Positions 33,792 to 42,288 are shown, numbered from the stretch's first letter. The stretch is DNA of 43,708 bases from an uncultured Alphaproteobacteria bacterium (GCA_910585375.1 CAJUCZ010000009.1:22474-66181), one strand, 5' to 3'. Notes: generated from the letters alone by a model not told the origin. Made by a program: numbers and translations.

Positions 33792-35864
33792 CTACCGGCC
33801 GCCCCGCTTTCTTGCTTTATCCCAGTTATTTTGCTGTGTTTTCTGCTTTCCCGCACCGTCCGGACGGACATAAACCGGCGCACCGACATCAACGGCTGAA
33901 GCATCACGATATCCGTAATCTCTCAAAGTTCTGACAATATTCTTTAATTTACTGGAAGCGGTGCTGACATTATCTTTAACCGCTGTATCAAAACTCTGGC
34001 CGGATTTCCCTCTGGTATCTTCCTCAAGCCTTTCTGCCGCTTTTTTAACATTTTCAGCTTTCATGATTTCATACAACTGAACCAATTGGTCGCAGCTAAG
34101 ATCTTTAAACTTCGTCTTATCCCATTTAGCCAACGGAAAAGTCTGAGCAAAAGCCTTCTGTTCCTCGGCCAGATTAAGCCTGCCGTCCTCCACAAAATCC
34201 CGCAACGACTTGTCTTTATATTCATTAAAATACAAAGAAAGCTCGCCGGCCGTATCCATGGCACCGATAACGTCTTCGGCTCTTGCTCGCTTATCCTTGC
34301 TGCCCTCGGAAATTGTCTTAATATCATCCTGAATCTTATCAAAAGCATCGGCAAACGGTTTATAAGTCACTTCATTCGCCAGTTTCTCCGCCTGTTTTTT
34401 CAGAGGATTTTGATTATTGAAATTATTTTCTTCCATCATCTGGGTCATCAAAGTTTCAGACAAACCTTTTTTAAACTCCAACAAATCGGTATCAGACAGA
34501 TTGTCTCTGGCAATTTTAAGAGCTTTCATCACATCATCTTCGTTCCATTTGATATCTTTTGTGACAATGCCGTTCTCTGCCTCACATTCCAGAATAACGC
34601 CGCGAACACCTTTGTTATCCTTGTCTTCCATCGGCTTTTCGCTTTTTTGAACCTGTTTGCGTAATTTATTGGCCATTCGTCTTTTATAACCGGCTAAATC
34701 AACCAACTTGTTGTCAGCAGCTGCGGCCAACATACCGCGGGCATGTTTTTCACCCAGATTAAAAGTCGGCAAAACACCGGCCTGACCGCAGGCTTTTCTG
34801 AAAGTACCTTTGTCTTGATCTGTCAGATTACCGAATTCAATAGTCAAATATCCCTGCGCCTTCATCATGCTGACAATCTCATCTGCATATTTTCCTGGAA
34901 TTTCCTTGTCTGCAGGTAAAGCATATTTCATACGCAACGTACCATTATCATTCTTAAACTTCAAATCAATTTCATAATTAGACTTAAAAGACTTAGTCTT
35001 GTCATCCCATAAACCGTCTGACGCACGTTGATCGGGAGAAGCATAAATCCGGTAATGCAGCCAGCCCCCCCATGTATGCGTCTTAAAATAACAGGAATCT
35101 TTCTTCTTGGCTGAACGGACTTCCATAAATGTCTTCATATTTTTTTCAATCTTACTCAAATCAGGCCCGTCTTTCTTATCTTCTTTTCCTGCCTCAGCCG
35201 TTTTCACGGCCTGCTCTTTTTCAGCCTGAATTTTTTCCACTTCATTACGGACAAACTCACTCTGCTGCTCCGGCGGAAGTTTTACGGCCTCGGCGGCAAT
35301 CCGTTCTGCGGCAGCCTTGCTGCGACTGACTTCCTCGTCAACTTCAGCTTGCTCTTTTTTATCTTCCGCACTGTTGCCATACCCTAAAACAGCATGATTT
35401 TCTTCATTATGATAAGCCTGTTGAAACTTATTTTTAAATTCCTCTTCTATATTTGCCGGAAAGGAAATATCAGAAATATTGTTCATCCAGCAAAATTTGG
35501 CTAAATCCCTATACTTGTCTTCCGTCATATTCTCAGAATTTTTCAATACCAATTGACCGTTTGAAACCGCCATTGACAAGTCAGAAGGCTTCATATGATC
35601 AACTACCAGATAAAGCAAATCTTCACCGCTCGGCAGTTTTTTCTTTTCAAAATGAGAACTTTCCGCCTCAAAAGAAGAATCAAAACGGTCTTTAAAAGTA
35701 TAAAGGCGGGCAAAATCCTTCATAAAATCGGCTTTTTTATCTGCGGCAATATTTTCAACTCCTAATTCTGCCGGAATTTTGTCAGCTACACTTTCCGGAG
35801 AAAACTCGTACTCACCGTTGAAATCATTTTCTCTGCTGCTTTTGAAATTAATTGCCCGAACCAT
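33792..35864 (-). CDS. Large charged protein of unknown function with an internal repeat
   Basis: This 690-residue soluble protein has no signal peptide. Two segments look like copies of one fold: near residues 100-140 (QLVLKNSENMTEDKYRDLAK, then a WMNNISDISF strand) and near 340-385 (YLTIEFGNLTDQDKGTFRKA, then GVLPTFNL). Each is a strand, a helix and a short strand. This recalls the LPD7-type domains of large polyvalent proteins, but only weakly. An acidic coiled-coil linker (about 165-250) separates them, the C-terminal third is helical, and the tail is very basic (ARKRGGR). The ATG at 35864 has GAGAGG; a longer TTG start exists at 35888. It heads a three-gene operon. Confidence 0.82.
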   Translation of the reverse strand: MVRAINFKSSRENDFNGEYEFSPESVADKIPAELGVENIAADKKADFMKDFARLYTFKDRFDSSFEAESSHFEKKKLPSGEDLLYLVVDHMKPSDLSMAVSNGQLVLKNSENMTEDKYRDLAKFCWMNNISDISFPANIEEEFKNKFQQAYHNEENHAVLGYGNSAEDKKEQAEVDEEVSRSKAAAERIAAEAVKLPPEQQSEFVRNEVEKIQAEKEQAVKTAEAGKEDKKDGPDLSKIEKNMKTFMEVRSAKKKDSCYFKTHTWGGWLHYRIYASPDQRASDGLWDDKTKSFKSNYEIDLKFKNDNGTLRMKYALPADKEIPGKYADEIVSMMKAQGYLTIEFGNLTDQDKGTFRKACGQAGVLPTFNLGEKHARGMLAAAADNKLVDLAGYKRRMANKLRKQVQKSEKPMEDKDNKGVRGVILECEAENGIVTKDIKWNEDDVMKALKIARDNLSDTDLLEFKKGLSETLMTQMMEENNFNNQNPLKKQAEKLANEVTYKPFADAFDKIQDDIKTISEGSKDKRARAEDVIGAMDTAGELSLYFNEYKDKSLRDFVEDGRLNLAEEQKAFAQTFPLAKWDKTKFKDLSCDQLVQLYEIMKAENVKKAAERLEEDTRGKSGQSFDTAVKDNVSTASSKLKNIVRTLRDYGYRDASAVDVGAPVYVRPDGAGKQKTQQNNWDKARKRGGR

Positions 35865-35900
35865 TTTTGCCTCTCTGTCAGTCATCAAATTATTGCTTTC

Positions 35901-35929
35901 ATCATAGCACAGTCAATATCGAAACGCAA
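35901..35929 (-). promoter_or_regulatory. Promoter for the three-gene unknown operon
   Basis: On the minus strand TTGCGT and TATGAT are separated by 17 bases, about 35 bases upstream of the ATG at 35864. Confidence 0.5.
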
Positions 35930-36055
35930 TAACTTTTGACAAAAATATTCATAAAAAAAAACATATTATTCTATTAAATATTTTTATTGATGTTTGAAAC
36001 CTCAAGTTTTTATCCTAAAATATCTACAATAACAATACTTTCCCAAAATAAATAT

Positions 36056-36083
36056 TGACAAAACATAAAAAAGACATAAAATA
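36056..36083 (+). promoter_or_regulatory. Promoter for the Nudix gene
   Basis: TTGACA at 36056-36061 and TAAAAT about 16 bases later. The leader to 36122 is AT-rich and lacks a Shine-Dalgarno sequence before the first ATG. Confidence 0.55.
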
Positions 36084-36121
36084 AAAAAATATTATTTATT
36101 AAACTTTTATGTATATAAAAC

Positions 36122-36574
36122 ATGTTAAGAGAAAAAATGAAAGAAAGATTTAAGATTTTCGGTTGTGTTATAAGCCTTATTATCAAAGACAATAAAGTTC
36201 TGATGATTTTAAGAAAAAACAAACCGGACTCTGGATATTATAATCTGGTCGGCGGCCGCATGGAAGAAGGAGAAACCGTTCCTCAGGCTATAATACGTGA
36301 GATTCAAGAAGAAACCGGCTTAAATGTAAATAAAGAAGACATAAGTGTAGTTTCAACATTACATCGCCTTTGTGATAACGGAAACTATAATTCTATTGAA
36401 TTTGTTACGCTTATCAAAAATTTTACAGGTATGCCACAAAATCTTGAACCCCAATTCTGCGAAAAATTGGCATGGATTGATATCAACAATATGCCGGAAA
36501 ATATTTCACCATATGCCCGTACTGCAATTGAAAATTATAAAAATAAAATAGTATTTTCCGAAATTGATTACTAA
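36122..36574 (+). CDS. Nudix hydrolase
   Basis: This 150-residue Nudix protein hydrolyses a nucleoside diphosphate linked to another moiety. The Nudix box is complete at residues 45-67: G45, E51, R59, E60, E63, E64 and G66 fit GX5EX7REUXEEXGU. The substrate is not predictable. The start could also be the ATG at 36137, which has a weak AAGAG before it. It is a single gene with its own promoter and a strong terminator. Confidence 0.9.
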   Translation: MLREKMKERFKIFGCVISLIIKDNKVLMILRKNKPDSGYYNLVGGRMEEGETVPQAIIREIQEETGLNVNKEDISVVSTLHRLCDNGNYNSIEFVTLIKNFTGMPQNLEPQFCEKLAWIDINNMPENISPYARTAIENYKNKIVFSEIDY

Positions 36575-36582
36575 AATCTAAC

Positions 36583-36612
36583 AAAAGGCACCTTTGAAAA
36601 GGTGCCTTTTGC
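36583..36612 (+). terminator. Terminator after the Nudix gene
   Basis: AAAAGGCACC pairs with GGTGCCTTTT across an 8-base loop, with the T-run on plus. It marks the left border of the tandem repeat region. Confidence 0.85.
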
Positions 36613-36630
36613 CTGTAAAAACTCGTTTTT

Positions 36631-36986
36631 CAAAAAGTTTGATAAGAACCTGTGCTACGCTGTTTTTTTCGATGACATGCACAAAAAGGCACACGAGAAT
36701 TTTGAAACACAAACCTGACTGATAAAAACCCAGAAAGCGTCCTTTCAGGCCGCTGTAAAAACGCGGAGAAGCGCTAAGTAAAAACAACTGCGCTCCGGTT
36801 GTTTTTGTCTGCAAGCTCTTTGGAACATCTTGGCAAGCAAGGAAAGCATGAGCAACCGCAGCGAGCCTGGATGCCTAAGTCAGATAATAAGAAAAAATCT
36901 TTAAGATGACAAGCGCGTACATAGACGTACGTAACTTAGCCTTAAAGATTTTTTCTGTATTAATAGACCATTATACGCGTTTTTAC
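36631..36986. repeat. Tandem structured repeat, unit 1
   Basis: A conserved leader of about 130 bases (from CAAAAAGTTTGATAA through GAGAATTTTGAAAC and CAGAAAGCGTCC to TTCAGGCCGCTG) is followed by a long hairpin. The outer stem is GTAAAAACGCG near 36756 with CGCGTTTTTAC ending at 36986. Internal stems include AAAACAAC/GTTGTTTT, and GAAAAAATCTTTAAG with its complement. The innermost part holds GTACATAGACGTAC. No coding frame is convincing. Confidence 0.6.
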
Positions 36987-37241
36987 CAAAAAGTTTGATA
37001 AAGGTCGGTGCTGCGCCGTTTTTTTTTCGACGACGTGTACATATAGCTACACGAGAATTTTGAAACGCAAAACTGACTGATAAAAACGCAGAAAGCGTCC
37101 GTTCAGGCCGCTGTAAAAAATGTGGAGAACGAGAGAAATAATAAGATTTTAGGGTGGAGAAAGCGGAGTGTACATAGAAGTACATGAGCATTTCTCCAAC
37201 CCGCTAAATCTGTATTAGTTCTCCGTTATACACATTTTTAC
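36987..37241. repeat. Tandem structured repeat, unit 2
   Basis: It has the same leader as unit 1 with scattered changes, then a hairpin of different sequence but the same plan. The outer arms are GTAAAAA-TGTG-GAGAAC and GTTCTC-bulge-CACA-TTTTTAC. The inner stem is GATTTTAGGG.TGGAGAAA with TTTCTCCA.CTAAATC. The same tip GTACATAGANGTAC is present, and CTGTATTA precedes the 3' arm in both units. The right end overlaps the pgk stop codon at 37238, so the structure may serve as the 3' end of the pgk transcript. Confidence 0.6.
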
Positions 37242-38449
37242 TTTTGGAGGACTACAACGCCCGGCAACTCCTTCCCCTCCATCCACTCCAGAAAAGCACC
37301 GCCGGCAGTGGATATGTAAGAGAACTTGCTGGCAACACCTGCATTTTCAAGAGCCGAAACCGTATCACCGCCGCCGGCAACCGTCAGCAAACGCCCTTCC
37401 TGCGTCAATACGGCAGCACGTTCAGCCACTTTATTGGTCGCAGTATCAAACGGTTTAAGCTCAAATACGCCGAGCGGACCGTTCCAAACCAGAGTTTTGC
37501 ATTCTTCCAGCTTTTTATTGATAGATTCGATTGTCTTGGCACCGACATCCATCAAAATCCAACCTTCAGCGGGAATATGTTCCAAATCCACGGTTTTATG
37601 TTCGGCATCAGCCTTAAATTCTTTAGAAACAACCACATCCAGCGGCAAAATAATTTCGCAGTTATTCTCCTTGGCCGTCTTCATGATCTCTTTGGCTGTG
37701 TCAATCATATCCATCTGAACCAAAGAATTGACCTCGTTCACAGTATCAATACCGCTGGCTTTCATAAAGGTATGAGCCATACCGCCGGAAATCACAAGCT
37801 TGTCAACTTTCTTAACCAGATTGTTCAGCAAATCAAGCTTGGTCGACACCTTGGAACCGCCGACAATAGCCATCAACGGACGCTGCGGATTGTTAAGTCC
37901 CTTCGACAAAGCATTAACCTCTTCTGCCATCAGCAAACCCATTGCAGCCGGACGCAGTTTTGCCGCGGCAACCATGGAAGCATGCGCACGGTGAGCGGTA
38001 GAGAAAGCATCGGAAACATAAACGTCAACCGGTTTAACCAGTTCTTCGGCAAATTTCTCGTCACCTTTCTTTTCTTCATTATAAAAGCGCAGATTTTCCA
38101 GCAACAGAATTTGATCATTGCGCAAAGACTTAACGGCTTCTTCAACTTTCGGCCCGATGCAATCGTCAACAAAAACCACATGCTTGCCCAGCGCTTTCTC
38201 CAAATCTTTGACAATATGGCTGAGAGAATTCTTCATGTCGCCCTTGCCTTCCGGACGGCCGAAGTGAGAAACCACCACAACTTTGGCACCTTTGTCCATC
38301 AAAAGTTTAATGGTCGGAACGGTACGGTCAATACGGGCTGTGTTGGTCACATGAAAATTCTCATCCATCGGCACATTCAAATCGGCGCGCAACATAACGA
38401 CTTTTCCGTTCAAATCACCCAAATCTTCAATCATTTTATATTCAGTCAT
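37238..38449 (-). CDS. pgk: Phosphoglycerate kinase
   Basis: Pgk interconverts 1,3-bisphosphoglycerate and 3-phosphoglycerate with ADP/ATP. The 403 residues carry all expected motifs: RADLNVP near residue 21, SHFGRP near 61, ENLRFY near 118, DAFSTAHRAH near 147, VGGSKVSTK near 196, NGPLGVFE near 320, and GGGDTVSALE near 360. It lies downstream of gap, with a large terminator-like hairpin between them. The ribosome-binding site is AAGGAA. Its stop codon lies within a repeat arm. Confidence 0.97.
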   Translation of the reverse strand: MTEYKMIEDLGDLNGKVVMLRADLNVPMDENFHVTNTARIDRTVPTIKLLMDKGAKVVVVSHFGRPEGKGDMKNSLSHIVKDLEKALGKHVVFVDDCIGPKVEEAVKSLRNDQILLLENLRFYNEEKKGDEKFAEELVKPVDVYVSDAFSTAHRAHASMVAAAKLRPAAMGLLMAEEVNALSKGLNNPQRPLMAIVGGSKVSTKLDLLNNLVKKVDKLVISGGMAHTFMKASGIDTVNEVNSLVQMDMIDTAKEIMKTAKENNCEIILPLDVVVSKEFKADAEHKTVDLEHIPAEGWILMDVGAKTIESINKKLEECKTLVWNGPLGVFELKPFDTATNKVAERAAVLTQEGRLLTVAGGGDTVSALENAGVASKFSYISTAGGAFLEWMEGKELPGVVVLQK

Positions 38450-38467
38450 TTATAAATTCCTTATCTG

Positions 38468-38546
38468 AAAAAAAAAATTCCCCGCCTGTCCACAGCATCG
38501 GCAGTCCATATGCGATGAACCGCCTGTGCGCCGGAAAAGCGGGGAA
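38468..38546 (-). promoter_or_regulatory. Structured terminator or attenuator between gap and pgk
   Basis: On the minus strand TTCCCCGC (from 38546) pairs with GCGGGGAA (to 38478), followed directly by ten T, the form of an intrinsic terminator. The enclosed 53 bases are themselves foldable: CACAG/CTGTG encloses CATCG/CGATG, and GGCGGT can alternatively pair with ACTGCC. This lies 8 bases after the gap stop and about 20 before the pgk start. It could set the ratio of the two enzymes or be regulated. Confidence 0.65.
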
Positions 38547-38553
38547 ACTAAAA

Positions 38554-39561
38554 TTAGCCGTTTACTTTAGCCATGTGGGCAACCAGGTCGAGAACCTTGT
38601 TGGAATAACCCCATTCATTGTCATACCAGCTGACAACTTTAACAAAAGTCGGAGTCAGCTGAATACCGGCTTTGGCATCAAAGATAGAAGTGCGTGCATC
38701 GCCGAGGAAGTCAGAAGATACGACATCATCTTCGGTATAACCCAAAATACCTTTGAGTTCACCTTCAGAAGCTTTCTTCATGGCTTTGCAGATTTCTTCA
38801 TAAGAAGTTTCTTTAGCCAGATTAACCGTCAGGTCAACAACCGAAACGTCCAGAGTCGGAACACGGAAAGACATACCGGTCAGTTTGCCGTTCAAAGACG
38901 GAATAACTTTGCCGACAGCCTTGGCAGCACCGGTAGAAGACGGGATGATGTTGCCGGAAGCAGCACGGCCGCCTCTCCAGTCTTTAACGGACGGGCCGTC
39001 AACAGTCTTCTGTGTAGCGGTTGTAGAGTGAACGGTTGTCATCAAACCGTCGGTAATGCCGAAAGCATCATGCAAAACTTTGGCAATCGGAGCCAGACAG
39101 TTGGTTGTGCAGGAAGCGTTAGAAACAAACTGAGTACCTTTAACATAAGAGTCTGTGTTAACGCCGCAAACAAACATCGGCGTATCGTCTTTAGACGGCG
39201 CAGACATCACAACATATTTTGCACCGGCGTCAATATGTCCCTGAGCTTTTTCTTTTGTCAGGAACAAACCTGTAGATTCAACAACATAATCAGCACCGAT
39301 TTCGCCCCATTTCAGGTCAGCCGGATTCTTTTCGGCGGTAACGCGGATAGCTTTGCCGTTAACAACCAGTTTGCCGTCTTTAACTTCAACGGTACCGTCA
39401 AATTTGCCGTGCATTGTATCATAGCGCAGCATATAAGCCATATATTCAACATCAATGAGGTCATTGATGCCTACAATTTCAATGTCATTTCTTTTCTGAG
39501 CGGCACGAAAAACCAAACGGCCGATACGTCCAAAACCGTTGATACCAACGCGAATAGCCAT
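38554..39561 (-). CDS. gap: Glyceraldehyde-3-phosphate dehydrogenase
   Basis: This 335-residue GAPDH oxidises and phosphorylates glyceraldehyde-3-phosphate with NAD. The Rossmann start is INGFGRIGR. The catalytic site is SNASCTTNC with C151, with the partner histidine in TTVHSTTATQ. The NAD specificity region around residue 33 has GINDLIDVE, whose aspartate is usual for NAD enzymes. It heads the gap-pgk pair. The ribosome-binding site is AAGGAAGG. Confidence 0.97.
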   Translation of the reverse strand: MAIRVGINGFGRIGRLVFRAAQKRNDIEIVGINDLIDVEYMAYMLRYDTMHGKFDGTVEVKDGKLVVNGKAIRVTAEKNPADLKWGEIGADYVVESTGLFLTKEKAQGHIDAGAKYVVMSAPSKDDTPMFVCGVNTDSYVKGTQFVSNASCTTNCLAPIAKVLHDAFGITDGLMTTVHSTTATQKTVDGPSVKDWRGGRAASGNIIPSSTGAAKAVGKVIPSLNGKLTGMSFRVPTLDVSVVDLTVNLAKETSYEEICKAMKKASEGELKGILGYTEDDVVSSDFLGDARTSIFDAKAGIQLTPTFVKVVSWYDNEWGYSNKVLDLVAHMAKVNG

Positions 39562-39631
39562 ATTAATATCCTTCCTTATATATAATGTGCGGAACGCCCC
39601 GCACCGGCATAGTATTTAATTCGGTGCTAAT

Positions 39632-39661
39632 TTATCACCAAATACGATTTTTTCAAGTTTT
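39632..39661 (-). promoter_or_regulatory. Promoter and leader hairpin of gap
   Basis: On the minus strand TTGAAA and TAAATT are 16 bases apart. The leader of about 70 bases includes a GTGCGG/CCGCAC hairpin near 39585-39602 before the ribosome-binding site. Confidence 0.45.
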
Positions 39662-39705
39662 TTTTGCCGTTGTTTACAAACTCCGGATTTTCTGATTACA
39701 ACAAC

Positions 39706-40275
39706 TTAATACTTTGCCAGATGGTCAAGAAAAGCCTCGGCAAAATCCGGACGTCTGTTCTGATAATCCAGATAATAAGCATGCTCCCACACGTCAAGCG
39801 TAATCAGCGGCTTCTGCCCGCGGGCAACCGGCGTATCGGCATTTGAAGTCTTAACCACTTTCAGCTTACCGTCCGTATCTTCGACCAGCCAGGCCCAGCC
39901 GCTGCCGAATTGTGAAGTTGCGGCATTTTTAAACTCTTCGCGGAATTTTTCATAAGAACCGAAATCGCGTTCGATTTTCGCCAGCAGTTCGCCTTCCGGC
40001 TTGCCTCCGCCGTTTTTCTTCATCGAATGCCAGAAGAAATTATGATTCCATGCCTGCGCCGCATTGTTAAAGACCGGCGTATACTCGGGCTTGTTATAAG
40101 TTTCTTTCACCACCCGTTCCAGCGGCATATTCTCAAACTCGGTCCCTTTGACCAGCTTGTTCAGGTTATCTACATAAGCCTTATGATGCTTGCCGTAATG
40201 ATATTCCATTGTTGTTTCGGAAATATACGGTTCCAGCGCATTCATCTCATAAGGCAGAGCCGGTAAATCAAACAT
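39706..40275 (-). CDS. sodB: Iron-type superoxide dismutase
   Basis: This 189-residue cytoplasmic Fe/Mn superoxide dismutase has metal ligands H26, H78 (in AQAWNHNFFW), D161 and H165 (DVWEHAYYLDYQ). The glutamine in AAQAW (Q74) at the position that is glycine in most Mn enzymes points to iron. The gene starts 41 bases after fliJ with AAGGAG, so it may share the flagellar transcript. Confidence 0.95.
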   Translation of the reverse strand: MFDLPALPYEMNALEPYISETTMEYHYGKHHKAYVDNLNKLVKGTEFENMPLERVVKETYNKPEYTPVFNNAAQAWNHNFFWHSMKKNGGGKPEGELLAKIERDFGSYEKFREEFKNAATSQFGSGWAWLVEDTDGKLKVVKTSNADTPVARGQKPLITLDVWEHAYYLDYQNRRPDFAEAFLDHLAKY

Positions 40276-40316
40276 TGTTTTCTCCTTTTTATATTATTGC
40301 CGTTATCCGGCCGAAA

Positions 40317-40748
40317 CTAATTTTGTGCCCCGGCCTCATGCTTCTTTATATAGGTATTGGTTCCGACTTCATCAAGCATTTTCTGTTCTTTATCGTTTTC
40401 TTCTTTAATTTCGCGTTTGCGGCGGTTGTCGTCCACAATCTCATAAGTCTTTTGTTCCTTAAACATATCGGCAATCCTGTCCCGCACTTCTTCAATAGCC
40501 TGCTGCATTTTGTCGATTGCAGTCTCCAGCGCCTCTTTTTTTTCAAGATAACGTTTGACGAAGGCGCCGAAATTTCCCAGTCCGGGATGCTGTACGGCAT
40601 AAGCTTTCTCTGCCTCATAATTCTGATTCAAACGCGCAAATTCCACCTTAAGCTGATCCTGCTTGGTCTGCAAATCAACCAAAATCTTGCGCTGCTCGTC
40701 AATATTAAATTTTTGAATCCGCTGCAATGTCTTTAGAGAGTTTTTCAT
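40317..40748 (-). CDS. fliJ: FliJ-like flagellar export chaperone
   Basis: This 143-residue protein is almost wholly a two-stranded helical coiled coil, as expected for FliJ, the stalk that activates the FliI ATPase and escorts export chaperones. Sequence conservation in FliJ is poor; the call rests on length, coiled-coil character and position 9 bases after fliI. Charged heptads run throughout, with a break at HPGLGNFG near residue 55. Confidence 0.85.
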   Translation of the reverse strand: MKNSLKTLQRIQKFNIDEQRKILVDLQTKQDQLKVEFARLNQNYEAEKAYAVQHPGLGNFGAFVKRYLEKKEALETAIDKMQQAIEEVRDRIADMFKEQKTYEIVDDNRRKREIKEENDKEQKMLDEVGTNTYIKKHEAGAQN

Positions 40749-40757
40749 ACTTCCCCG

Positions 40758-42095
40758 CTAGGCCTGCGGCACAAAAGGCGTTGCCAGAATATCGGCCAAT
40801 TCCTGGTACCCCTGCTCCAAAGAAACCTTGTCTTTTTTGGTCTGGGATAAAAAGGCCTCAATCTTGGGATAATAAAATATAGCTTCGTCCACATCGCGAT
40901 TCGACCCTTTTTTATAAGCCCCGAGACGGATAAGTTCTGCCATGTCCTCATAAGCCGAAATATATTTGCGGGCTTTTGCCACAAGCGCATATTCTTCCGG
41001 CGTATCACAATCCGGCATTGTACGCGAAATCGAGCGCAGAATATTAATCGCCGGATAACGGTTACGCTCGGCAATGGAACGGTCAAGCACAATATGCCCG
41101 TCTAAAATCGAACGCACGGCATCGGCAATCGGTTCGTTATGGTCATCTCCGTCTACCAAAACCGTAAACAAACCGGTAATCGTCCCGTTGCCCGCCCCTG
41201 GTCCGGCACGTTCCAGCAACCGCGGCAATTCGGCAAAAACGCTTGGCGTATAGCCTTTGGATGCCGGCGGCTCGCCGACCGAAAGCGCTATCTCGCGCTG
41301 TGCCATCGCAAAACGGGTAATGGAATCCATCATACAGAGAACGTCTTTATTTTGATCGCGAAAATATTCCGAAACAGCCATCGCCGTATAGGCCGCTTGC
41401 CGGCGCATGAGCGGGCTTTCATCGGAAGTCGCCAGCACCAGTACGGATTTTGCCAGCCCTTCGGGCCCCAGCACGTCTTCTACAAACTCTTTTGCCTCAC
41501 GCCCGCGCTCGCCGATAAGCCCGATAACAGAAATGTCAGAACTGGTATTTTTGGCCATCATCGACATCAGGGTCGACTTACCCACACCGGAACCGGCAAA
41601 GATTCCCATACGTTGGCCTTTGCAAACCGTCAGAAAAGTATTGACCGCCCGCACGCCGAGATCGACTTTGCCCTGAACCCGGTCACGAAAAGCAGCCGGC
41701 GGCGGAGAAGATTTAATATAATAAGGCTTATCCCCCTTCGGCAGCGGTCCCTTGCCGTCTATGGCCTCGCCAAAAGCATTAATGATTCGCCCCAGCCATT
41801 CCGGATGCGGATAAATCACCGGCGCCGCATTTTCAACTTCTACCCGACACCCCGCGCCGATACCGTCTAACGACCCGTAAGGCATAAGCAAAAGTTTGTC
41901 ATTTTTAAAACTTACCAGCTCGCAGGTTACTTTCTCGCCATGGGTAGAAAAAACATTGCATCTGTCGCCAATAGACAGATTCGAACGAATGCCGCTAACT
42001 TCGATAAACAACCCTTGCACGGCGGTGACCTGCCCAAAATAAGTGTCAGTTTCCAGCTTTTGAACCGCATCGCTGATATTTTCATACAAAGTCAT
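40758..42095 (-). CDS. fliI: Flagellum-specific ATPase FliI
   Basis: FliI is the hexameric ATPase of the flagellar type III export machine. The 445 residues have an F1-beta-like barrel, Walker A GSGVGKST at 168-175, the catalytic GERGREAKEF segment near 200, Walker B around VLCMMDSITRFAMAQ near 260, and a conserved GEPPASKGYTPSVFAELPRLLERAG stretch. fliJ follows by 9 bases. The gene is divergent from ctrA, an arrangement seen in several alphaproteobacteria. Stator genes motAB lie 37 kb away. Confidence 0.96.
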   Translation of the reverse strand: MTLYENISDAVQKLETDTYFGQVTAVQGLFIEVSGIRSNLSIGDRCNVFSTHGEKVTCELVSFKNDKLLLMPYGSLDGIGAGCRVEVENAAPVIYPHPEWLGRIINAFGEAIDGKGPLPKGDKPYYIKSSPPPAAFRDRVQGKVDLGVRAVNTFLTVCKGQRMGIFAGSGVGKSTLMSMMAKNTSSDISVIGLIGERGREAKEFVEDVLGPEGLAKSVLVLATSDESPLMRRQAAYTAMAVSEYFRDQNKDVLCMMDSITRFAMAQREIALSVGEPPASKGYTPSVFAELPRLLERAGPGAGNGTITGLFTVLVDGDDHNEPIADAVRSILDGHIVLDRSIAERNRYPAINILRSISRTMPDCDTPEEYALVAKARKYISAYEDMAELIRLGAYKKGSNRDVDEAIFYYPKIEAFLSQTKKDKVSLEQGYQELADILATPFVPQA

Positions 42096-42196
42096 CAGAT
42101 AAAAATCCCCTTTTAAAAAAGAATTTTACATATATTTGCACTTTTTTCAGCAATTCTTCCGTTTTATTCACATAAATCATTATTTATATAATTTTT

Positions 42197-42247
42197 GTTA
42201 ATAATTATTAACAGCCCCGATTAAAAAGTTAACAAATAAAAATTTAA
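42197..42247. promoter_or_regulatory. TTAA-rich control region between fliI and ctrA
   Basis: A perfect 16-base palindrome GTTAATAATTATTAAC lies at 42197-42212, followed by further TTAA boxes at 42221, 42229 and 42244. CtrA binds TTAA-N7-TTAA; the pair inside the palindrome is 6 bases apart, not 7, so this is a near match. It would be well placed for autoregulation of ctrA and control of fliI. Confidence 0.4.
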
Positions 42248-42288
42248 GGATTATGATAAGGCATAATTTTAATAAAAGGGGCAACACC

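Noticed and set aside
36619..37241. Integron attC sites or a CRISPR array in the tandem repeats
   Set aside because: Only two long units with diverged loops, no short regular repeats or spacers, and no integrase or cas gene nearby.
37244..38455. 403-codon open frame on plus opposite pgk
   Set aside because: It mirrors the full pgk gene on the other strand; its composition is that of a shadow frame.
38515..39585. 356-codon open frame on plus opposite gap
   Set aside because: Shadow of gap, with no independent evidence.
42197..42272. Exact CtrA box TTAA-N7-TTAA
   Set aside because: None of the TTAA pairs in the region has exactly 7 bases between them; reported only as a near match.
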